A stretch of 64,000 bases of DNA. Origin: Trifolium pratense. Its lineage: Eukaryota > Streptophyta > Magnoliopsida > Fabales > Fabaceae. The position numbers and the translations under genes are program-made. Within the stretch, counting starts at the first letter, position 1, and each line of letters begins with the position of its first letter. Under the pieces are notes generated by a model. It saw only the letters and a list, made by a program, of their open reading frames with translations. It had not been told where the DNA came from and searched no databases. The DNA is taken from positions 66,077,257 through 66,141,256 of the forward strand of contig NC_060060.1 in assembly GCF_020283565.1 (NCBI RefSeq). The letters are read 5' to 3'. Below, in pieces: positions 55,919 to 64,000 of the stretch.

Positions 55919-56080
55919 TAAATGTGAGTTATAAGTCTTACATTGGTTGGAAGAGTTGATGTTGAACAACATATAAATGAAATGATTCATAAATCTAATG
56001 TTTTAGTCCAATGTGTTGATCTAACTCAGTGTGACTTCCCGTCAACAACCCAATATTGATATAAGAGTCCAGTTAATGTT
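55919..56080 (+). repeat. TRIM-type LTR fragment
   Basis: AAGTCTTACATTGGTTGG near the start and ACTCAGTGTGACTTCCCGTC..AACCCAATATTGATATAAGAG at the end match the layout of small legume LTRs that end in front of GGTATCAGAG, here mutated. No second LTR was found. Confidence 0.45.
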
Positions 56081-56723
56081 TTGAGTAAAAATGTGATGTC
56101 AAAGTCATTTATGCCATTGCTCAAAGTCTAATGTGCTAATCCAACTCAATGAATAACCGAGGGTCCAGGATTTAAATTCGACTCCTACATATAGAGTGCA
56201 AATATATTTATTAAAATTGGAAATTAACAAATTATTAAATATTTTGTAAATATTTAAAAATGACTTGACATGAAATGTTTGAAAGATAGTATACAACAAA
56301 ATTTTAAGATATCAGAGTGTTAACAATTTTAATTATACTATTTTTTAAAAAGGTCTTGTTAGAGCATACGATAAGAATTCAAAAGTAGAAATATTCTCAA
56401 TCAATTTATAAGTATTGGTAGTGTTTTTACTCCTCTTTCATGCGATTCACGCAGACCTAATAGGCCGTTTGAGGTTGGACTGTCTAAAAATTGGATATTT
56501 TAATTTTTGTTAATGATTTAAAATATTTAACTTAAATCTAAATCGTCCGATCTTAATTCAACAATTCAATAACATCTCGAATATATGAATGTACAGATAA
56601 GCAAGGTCGGTCTATTCCACATATTTTTTTATACTCTCTCATCTATATCAATGACACAATTCACACCAACATTTCCGGTTTTCACCTTTTCATCAAACCA
56701 AACACTTCAACAAAACCAATTGC

Positions 56724-57947
56724 ATGGAACAGTTACTCGTTCACTGTGCCAACGCAATTGAAACCAACAATGCAACACTAGCACAACAAATCCTTTGGGT
56801 CCTCAACAACACAACTCCACAAGACGGTGACTCAAATCAACGCCTAGCCGGAAGCTTTATTCGAGCTCTCATAAATCGAGCATCCAAAACCGGTAGTTGC
56901 AAAATGCTCGAAGTGGTTACAGAAACTACAAGTAGTTATAACAACCATAACAACCTCGCTATGCAAATCCACAAATTCTCTGTTATTGAATTAGCAGATT
57001 TTGTTGATTTAACACCTTGGCATCGTTTCGGTTTCACAGCAGCTAATTCTACAATTGTAGAAGCTACTAAAGGATTTTCAGTTATTCACATTGTTGATTT
57101 GAGTTTAACACATTGCATGCAGATTCCTACTTTAATCGATGCCATTGCTAATCGCGATGAGGTTCCTCCTTTAATCAAGCTCACGGTCGCGGACTTTAGG
57201 AATATGAACATTCATATGCCAATTCCACCTTTGCTTGATCTTTCTTACGACGAATTAGGTGCAAAATTGGTTAATTTTGCTAAATCAAAAAATGTGATTA
57301 TGGAATTCAAAGCTGTTTCTTCAACTTATGCAGACGGATTTGCTTCATTGATCGAACATCTACGCGTGCAAGTGCAACATTATGATAAAACTCATGAAGC
57401 ATTGGTAATAAACTGTCACATGATACTTCATTATATTCCTGACGAAACTCTTAATCATACGAATATGAATCCAAACTCTTCCTCGTCATTGCGATCAATG
57501 TTTCTAGAAGCTTTACGGAGTTTAGATCCAACAATTGTCATTTTAGTGGATGAAGACGCGGATTTAACATCAAATGATTTGGTTTGTAGACTAAAATCAA
57601 CGTTTAATTTTCTTTGGATACCGTAAGACATTGTGGACACATTTTTACCACAAGGGAGTAAACAAAGAGAGTGGTATGAAGCAAGTATTTGTTGGAAGAT
57701 TGAAAATGTGATAGCATATGAAGGGATTGAGAGAGTTGAGAGGGTTGAGCCTAAAATCAAGTGGGAACAACGAATGAGAAATGCGCATTTTCAAGGGATT
57801 TGTTTCGACGAGGATTCGATTTTAGAAGTTAAGGCTATGCTTGATGAACATGCAGTTGGATGGGGATTGAAGAAAGAAGATGAGTTTGTTGTGCTTACTT
57901 GGAAAGGGAATAATGTTATCTTTGCATCTGCTTGGTTACCTTCATGA
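56724..57947 (+). pseudogene. GRAS transcription factor, SCL32-like, with premature stop
   Basis: GRAS proteins are plant nuclear regulators; the SCL32 group is poorly characterised. One intronless frame of 408 codons is interrupted only by TAA at 57624-57626 (codon 301), after FNFLWIP where family members read LWIPYD, so a Tyr codon seems to have become a stop. In order: leucine-rich region I (LLVHCANAIE, LAQQILWVLNN), PWHRFGFTAAN, a VHIID-type motif VIHIVDLSLTHCMQIP (about 119-134), EALVINCHMILHYIPDE, and ILVDEDADLTSN. Beyond the stop the frame resumes with DTFLPQGSKQREWYEA, CWKIENVIAYEGIERVERVE (PFYRE region) and the SAW end EHAVGWGLKK..VLTWKG..FASAWLPS. Upstream, an out-of-frame ATG (56651) starts MTQFTPTFPVF, which resembles an SCL32 N terminus, so a further indel is possible. 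A truncated 300-residue product would lack PFYRE and SAW. Pseudogene is likely; a read error or allele is the alternative. Confidence 0.85.
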
Positions 57948-58342
57948 CCAATTTTCACACTATGTATGTACGTATTATTTTCTTGTGCAGGTTGTGGCTT
58001 TTCAGGTATTTTTTTTATAAATGTTTTTAACACTCATACACTTTTTTTAAGGGGCGCGCGAATGCAAACCCCCCCACAAAACAACAAATTATGATGTATG
58101 CCCCACCACTTGGGTAGACTTTAGAAAGACACCCGCAATGGAGGTCACCTTTCTAGGCATTGGACCTTCATGATCACCCATTGACCTCATACATTTATTA
58201 AACGCATTGAAATAGAAAAATATAGAGACTGGTGATACGATAGGCGTATAGAAAAAATGAGGTGTTGATATGATAGGTGTATAGAAAAAATATGGTCTAG
58301 TATAATTTTAAAGGCGAAATATCAAAATTATTATATTGAATA
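57948..58342. other. 3' flank of the GRAS gene
   Basis: Probably includes the 3' UTR. No further feature is supported up to the hAT target duplication at 58343. Confidence 0.45.
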
Positions 58343-58350
58343 TCTGTGAT

Positions 58351-59541
58351 CAGGGGCGTAGCTAGGTAGAGCTGAGAGGGTTCACCTGAACCCCCTGAAC
58401 TTGAAAAAATTATGTATATATCTTGTATATTTTGCACTTTGAATCCCCTAAAATTTTACCTTTGAACCCACCAAAGAAAAGAAGAAAACACAAGAGAAAG
58501 AAAATAGAGAGAAGTGAGAAGATGCAGGCCAAAAAATAAAACAGAAGAAAACAGAAACTGGGAAGAACTAACGCAGAAAAAGAACAGAAACTGCGGCAAG
58601 GAAGATGGTGCTGCTATTTAGGTTTTGTTTAAGCATATTTTGGGCTTTTTACTATATATGTCCAGCTTTTAATTTGGATGTTTTCTCTCCCCACCCCCCG
58701 TGATTCTTTTATACCCCCCAATATTCCGATTTTGCCCTTGCAAAAAACTTCGGTTCGCAGAAACCGAATTTTTTCTAGTACAAATTCAAAGTAAATTTCA
58801 GTTTTCAAGGCAAAAAAAACTTCGGTTTCTATAAACTGAAGTTTTTTGCAAGGGTAAAATTGGAAATTCAGGGGGTATAAAAGAAACACGGGGGGTGGGG
58901 AGAGAAAACATCTTTAATTTGTGTCTTCATTTTTGGGCTCTTTACTATGTGGCCCAGGGTATTTTATGTCTTTAATTGCATTAACATAAGTAAAAAACAA
59001 AGTGCAAAATTTTAAGGGTCGAAATTTTTTCTTAAAACTATCATATATTTGATTCCGGTAACAAACATAAAAGGACAATATGGCATCCAAAAAATATATA
59101 TTGTTTTTATTTTTTTTGGCTCTAATGCTCTAAATTATTTTTAAAAAAAAATTATACTCCCTTTAGTCACTAATATAAGCAAAAACCACTTTTAAGGTTC
59201 ATTGAAAAATTGATGTAACCAATCCTTAATATATGTCAGTTACATCAGTTTTCCCATAAACCTAAAAAATATTTTTTGCTTACAATAATAACCGAAAGTA
59301 AAGTATCTCACTAAAATAATTATATAGTTAACTAACACTTTTTCTTTGACTATTTTCCATTATAAAACTATTTCCCATTTTTATTTTTTTAAACTATATG
59401 TTAATTTAAGCCATTTTCAAAAAAAATTTCTCATTCAAAAAAATAATTGCTAACTAGAATATAAGAAAATTTTGAAGCAAATTTTTTTTTTGAAGTAAAA
59501 TAGTCTGAACCCCCTGCTTCAAGTTCCTGAAGACGCCATTG
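58351..59541. mobile_element. Non-autonomous hAT-like element with 8-bp duplication
   Basis: Opens CAGGGGCGTAGCTAGG and closes ..GAAGACGCCATTG; inverse CAATGGCGTC matches the start imperfectly. A perfect 8-bp direct repeat TCTGTGAT flanks it (58343-58350, 59542-59549), the hAT hallmark. Both subterminal regions contain TGAACCCCCTG. No transposase is present. A MITE (58677-58912) sits inside. The CAGNGGCG-type end is shared with the decayed hAT at 28268. Confidence 0.8.
58677..58912. mobile_element. MULE-type MITE with GATGTTTTCTCTCCC ends, copy 2
   Basis: 236 bp, GATGTTTTCTCTCCCCACCC...GGAGAGAAAACATC, with a perfect 9-bp duplication TTTAATTTG (58668-58676, 58913-58921). It is nested in the hAT element, so it inserted later. 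Confidence 0.9.
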
Positions 59542-59739
59542 TCTGTGATATCCTAGATTTTAATATGAAATCTTCGACGTGTGTTAATTTCATGTAATAT
59601 TTATCATTATGACTAAAAAATAAAAAGAAGGTAAGTGATCAGAAGTCAGCATATCTTGTCCACTCACATAACTTGTACTTAAAACTTTGGCTAGGGATCA
59701 CACTACTAAAAAAATTGCTACGCATAAGATTTTCAATTT

Positions 59740-59994
59740 GATATTTTCTCTTCCCACCCCCCGTGAATCTTTTATCCCCCTAAATTTCCAATTTTGCCCT
59801 TGAAAAAACTTCGATTCGTAGAAACCGAAGTTTTTTTTTGCCTTGAAAACAAATTTCGGTTTCTAAAAACCGAAATTTACTCTGAATTTGCACTAGAAAA
59901 AATTCAGTTTCTGCGAACCGAATTTTTCTGCAAAGGTAAAATTGGAATATTGGGGGGTATAAAAGATTCATGGGAGGGGGGAAGAGAAAACATC
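59740..59994. mobile_element. MULE-type MITE with GATGTTTTCTCTCCC ends, copy 3
   Basis: 255 bp, GATATTTTCTCTTCCCACCC...GGAAGAGAAAACATC, with a perfect 9-bp duplication TTTCAATTT (59731-59739, 59995-60003). The two AAACTTCGG/CCGAAGTTT-type inner hairpins are present. Overlapping frames on both strands are artefacts of the repeat. Confidence 0.9.
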
Positions 59995-60003
59995 TTTCAA
60001 TTT

Positions 60004-60712
60004 TACATAACCGTGTTTTCAGAACGTTTTGTACGACCTGAAGTGTTTTTCAAGTTAGAAAAATGGAATTTTCTGTTGGGGGTGGGGGGAGGAAAAACCA
60101 TCTCTTTTCTTTTATCCATCATGCAATTCTTTCTTTTTACAAACGTGGGCCGAGGGCCCATGTAATCGGACAAGCTGGCTTCTCTTTAGGCCCCCATGTT
60201 TCTTTTTCACCCCTCTAGCAATAAAAAAATTCGATTTCTAGAAACCATCATCGGACAATTATTTTCTTTTATCATTATGCTTTTACTTCCATTTGGTTCG
60301 TATATTTTAGATATCCATAAGCCGCTAAGTTTGATCTAGTAGTGAAAGATTTAGTTAATATGTTAGAGACCATAAGTTCGATCTTGAGTTCCATTATAAA
60401 TATAAAAAATATAAATTAGATATCCATCTTTATATTTGATGGCATGCAGTAGTGTATCTTTAAATTTAGGAACGATGGAGGGGAATAGAGTATAGATCCA
60501 TGCCATGTCTGCCCTTGTATATCCGTCTCTGCTTCCATAGCCACCATTTTGTGTTATAAGAATCCAAATATTTCTCTACAATAAAGAGTCTATTTACTAT
60601 TTAGCTTAGTATTAAATAGGCGAACCATGCACTTGTGAGTGAATGCTCGAAGTCAAACTAGAGAAAACCAAATTCGAAAAATTGGCCAAAAAATTAGAGG
60701 AATCATGCCTTT
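60004..60712. other. Intergenic stretch with MITE scraps
   Basis: About 60190-60260 (GGCCCCCATGTTTCTTTTTC, AAAATTCGATTTCTAGAAACC) resembles a broken half of the same MITE family. Otherwise nothing is supported. Confidence 0.4.
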
Positions 60713-60721
60713 TATTATTTT

Positions 60722-61767
60722 GGTTAAATTGCACTTTTGACCCTCTATGTTTTAGAAAGTTGTGATTTTGGTCCCCTATGTTTCAAAATAGCAGTTTTGA
60801 CCCCCTATGTTTACCCCCTTTTGCAAAAGGTCAATTTTGACCAAGTCAATGCTGATATGGCAAGTCACTTAATGACTCAGCTGCCACATCAGTTTTTTTT
60901 TTTATCAATTAAAAAAAAAAAGGAAAGGAAGAGTCACGTGACTTGCAAGTTTGTATGGCGATTTTCTTCAATTGTTTCATGGTGATTTCATATTCATCGA
61001 AAAGGAGGAAGATTCATCTGGCATGTATTAATTATATTCATTGTCATAGACCAATTGAGTGATGAGTTTTATTAATCCCGAGTTCCAAAAACAGTGCTAC
61101 TAATTTTTCGAAACTGAAATTTCTGTTTTTAATTTTCCAATTTCTGCAATTTCTTTGGTCAAGCTATTAATTTTGGAATTTCTGTTAGTATCGCTGTTGA
61201 GAAGAAGAAGGGTGATGCAGGGACAGACGGTTATTTGTCGACGTCTCTGTGTTTCCACCTTGCCGTCACAGCCGTCCCACGCCCACCGCCTCACCGCTGT
61301 ATCGCCGCCTCACCATGAAACTTCAGTTTATATTTTAGATCCAACTCAACATGTAACTTTTTTTTTCCTTTTCTTTTTATTAAGATTCATAGTTCTCAAT
61401 TGCCACTGTAACTGTCAAGAAAATTGAGGGCTGGAGAAGAAGTTCAGAGATTGGAAGATGAAAGGGTGAGAAAGGAGTGGCGGGGAAGAAGAAGAGACAG
61501 CATCACCGTGTTTTTTTTTTGTTTGTTTTTTTTATTAATATATTATCCAGAAAGTATTTTTTGTTTATTTTTTTTAAATTATAAGTGAAAAATATATGAC
61601 GTGGCAGCTGAGTCACTTAAGTGACTTGTCACATCAACGTTGACTTGGTCAAAATTAACCTTTTGCAAAAGGGGGTAAACATAGGGGGTCAAAACTGCTA
61701 TTTTAAAACATAGGGGACCAAAATCGCACCTTTCTGAAACATAGAAGGCCAAAAGTGCAATTTAACC
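60722..61767. mobile_element. Mutator-like element with about 175-bp inverted ends
   Basis: Ends (60722-60898 and 61594-61767) start GGTTAAATTGCACTTTTG and hold staggered GGTCCCCTATGTTT / GACCCCCTATGTTT blocks, then GACCAAGTCAA and CAGCTGCCAC. A perfect 9-bp duplication TATTATTTT flanks it (60713-60721, 61768-61776). The unique middle (60900-61590) contains a GC-rich patch (61215-61315) with short frames on both strands (for example 61100-61294 minus) but no domain I can name, so a captured gene piece is possible. No transposase is present. Confidence 0.88.
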
Positions 61768-61776
61768 TATTATTTT

Positions 61777-62252
61777 AGGTTTGATTACAGTTTAGTTCCT
61801 CTATTTTCATTCATTCACAAAATTGATTCATCCATTTTTAAACCCTCAAATTTTGGCCTGTTCTTCAAATTTTTGGACTTAAAAATGATGGTTTGACATA
61901 TTTGAAATGTGAGTTAATGATGTAGAATAATTCGTAGATAATTTACATGTTAGTAATTAAATTACAAAAATGAATAATCTTTAAAGTTGACATTGAAATT
62001 TTTTCTTCTATATTTCACAGCCCTTGATCATTTAATATTATCAAGTTATATGACACTTCATTTAAAATATGATATATCACCATTTTTTAGTTCAAAAACC
62101 TAATGGAGAGAAAGAAAAAGAATATTAAAACAGGAGACTAAAATTAAGCCATTATTTTAAGCATATACCAAGGAAATAAATGTACACCAAAAGTATTTCC
62201 CTTAAATTGTACATATGTCTTCATCCATAATATTCTAAACTTTTGATGTGAA
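61777..62252. other. 3' flank of the peroxidase gene
   Basis: AT-rich; probably includes the peroxidase 3' UTR on the minus strand. Nothing else is seen. Confidence 0.45.
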
Positions 62253-62656
62253 TTAAATCACAGAACAATCCGTACGAATGTTCCCATTATGTGAGTTCTT
62301 GACACCAACTCGACCCAATTTAGTCATAGCAGCAACAAAGTTAGCACGAAATATTTTGTTACTACTAGCAAAAGCATTTACTGCAGCTTTAGATCTTGAA
62401 TCCGTGAAGAGTACTTGATCTGAAGTGAATAAGCCTTTTCCCTTTTGTAGATTCTTGAAATAAACATTATCAAATGCATGTGGAGTAATTGGGTCCATGT
62501 CAATTGCAACCCTAGGATCAACATTTCTAGGACACATTGATTTTAGTTCTGATGCGTAGTGTAAGTCTAATGTAGGGTCTACTCTAGTTTGTGTCTTGAA
62601 ATTGTATACTCTATTGGAGAATTTGTTGCAATGTGAGAATCCAATTGTGTGTGCAC
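62253..62656 (-). CDS. Class III peroxidase, last exon (PRX16/45/73-like)
   Basis: Class III peroxidases are secreted haem enzymes acting on phenolics and H2O2 in the cell wall or vacuole. This minus-strand exon starts after acceptor TTTTACAG (exon base 62656) with phase one base into a Gly codon, and ends TAA at 62255-62253, giving about 133 residues. It begins [10 protein letters not shown], which holds the proximal haem-ligand His, then [23 protein letters not shown] (disulfide Cys), [34 protein letters not shown], and ends [21 protein letters not shown]. The splice position before GAHT is the usual last intron. The exon itself is intact. Earlier exons (signal peptide, distal His) are not seen up to 64000, so they lie beyond the edge or are lost. 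Confidence 0.88.
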
Positions 62657-64000
62657 CTGTAAAAGGAATGAAAGAATCAACAAAATGGATCCAAAGTATA
62701 GTATTCCTTTTTTTGCGTAAACCGGATATCCACCGCGTGTAACCGTAAAGATTAATTTTTTGAGCCGTGTAAGACTCAAATGAATGATAAATTTTTCTTA
62801 AGAATTTTAACACGGCTGCATGTCAAAATCAGGGACAAAGTATAGTAATTTTATTCCATGCTCTTTTTCAAATTTCCAATGATGATTACTTTATATTTTT
62901 TAATATATATTGGATGTGTCAAAAAATTACTATATAAATTGGATATCTTGCCGACAATCACTAGAAATACTAAATTATTTGGTATGTTACATGGAAAATG
63001 AAGATGTTCAAATTTTTTATTTTGCATTGATTAAGTTGAAAATGACTCATAAGAGGATCTTATGTACTTTTGAGTATAGTTACTTTGTAGCATACTTTTG
63101 TAGTATAATTATCCAATTAGGTCTCCAACTGAAACATATTTTAGTTCTTCATTTTTTAATTCAAAATTTTAGTTCTTTATTTCACAAGTTTCATGTTTTT
63201 TCTCCATAATTTAGTTTCAGACTTATTTTTATGATACGACATACTCATTGATTTTGTGATATTACACTTAGTGATATAACATTGTTAATTTGGACAAAAA
63301 AAAGTGGACTAGAAACTCTATCATAAACTTTTTCAGTTTCAATAATCAAATATAATTCCATTCTTCTAAAATTCATTGTTTCTGATCCAAATAAAAGAAT
63401 AACACACTAACGAATATGACACATCATTAAAAATAAGCTCCAAACTAAGCTGCTTATAAATATCCTAAAACTTGTGAAATAAGACACTAAAATCTTAAAT
63501 TTAGAAAGAAAAATACTAACTAATGCCGAATTCCTAAAACACTTGTTAAAGAAACTAAATATAGTAAAAATATCTTAAAATTTATATAGTCAACTTCTTA
63601 CAAATGTAAAAAATATATTTTTTTCAATTTTTTTTTATTAAGAATGATAATTATTCATATATTTTCATTATCTTTTTTTTCTATACATATTTTTTTACTA
63701 GAATATTAGTTATCAACTTATCATGACCCATTTAAAAATTGAGAGAGCAAAACCATGTTTCAATTGGTAAAATAGATGATCAATTTAAACCAACATTAAA
63801 CTCGAAGCTGAACATTCAATTTATTTATCTTTAAAGGTAAAATTTTAAACAATTTTTTTTAGTAATAGTATCTCTCATATGTTACTTTCAAACAATATAA
63901 TGGCAATCACAGGGGAACATAGATCATGTCTAATGTTGGCACCTGTTTCAAATTATTTGACCGGCAAGCTTTAATTGAAAAGTGTAAAACATGCGGTGCT
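62657..64000. other. Peroxidase intron or upstream flank, right edge
   Basis: AT-rich. I searched the minus strand for the preceding peroxidase exon (pattern ending ..DMIALS) and did not find it. The 99-codon plus-strand frame at 62910-63209 has no motif. Either a long third intron continues past the window or the gene is 5'-truncated. Confidence 0.4.

Noticed and set aside
59794..60165. 123-codon frame
   Set aside because: It is a translation of the inner hairpins of a MITE; the sister copies on either strand give similar nonsense frames.
63900..64000. Possible third peroxidase exon on the minus strand
   Set aside because: Short words look suggestive, but no frame reads without stops and the expected DMIALS end with donor is absent.

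Overview
The window is 64 kb of nuclear plant DNA, most likely from a legume (Fabaceae; Medicago/Trifolium-like, genus inferred). It is AT-rich. Its genes are spliced with GT/AG introns, and the recognisable proteins are typical of plants: mitochondrial ribosomal protein L29/L47, a LOB-domain (LBD) factor, a GRAS factor and a class III peroxidase. The space between them is packed with plant transposons: Tat-lineage Ty3/gypsy, TRIMs, RNase H-bearing L1 LINEs, tRNA-derived SINEs, Stowaway- and Mutator-type MITEs, hAT elements and Helitron ends.

Host genes, left to right: (1) the mL29 gene on the minus strand at 808-1569, whose 5' UTR carries an intron of about 2.2 kb reaching 3755; (2) a two-exon class II LBD gene on the plus strand at 31166-32193; (3) an intronless SCL32-like GRAS gene on the plus strand at 56724-57947, broken by an in-frame TAA at codon 301; (4) the last exon of a class III peroxidase on the minus strand at 62253-62656. 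Nothing links these genes functionally; each is a separate island among transposons.

Transposon layout: 4-6 kb holds a SINE, a hAT-like element and nested MITEs. 6143-12544 is a three-layer nest: a Mutator-like element with a 9-bp target duplication, holding a piece of Helitron helicase, split by a gypsy-derived palindrome with two inverted LTRs. 12.5-23 kb holds tandem duplications, MITEs, TRIMs and a LINE tail. 23-29 kb holds Helitron 3' ends, a long-TIR element with a central array of seven 28-bp hairpins, and a decayed hAT transposase. 35813-47128 is a complete Tat-lineage LTR retrotransposon: its two 433-bp LTRs look identical by eye, the target duplication is AATTA, there is one 1,899-codon gag-pol frame, and a spliced antisense gene has its own apparent TATA box. 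48-50.6 kb is a 5'-truncated LINE. 50.9-61.8 kb holds three copies of one MULE-type MITE, a TRIM, two hAT-like elements and a MULE with 9-bp duplications.

Most compelling for follow-up: the recent Tat element with its spliced antisense gene; the nested MULE/helicase/inverted-LTR palindrome; the hairpin array at 26151-26482; and the GRAS gene with one apparent nonsense codon. All calls were made by reading the sequence; no database search was run.
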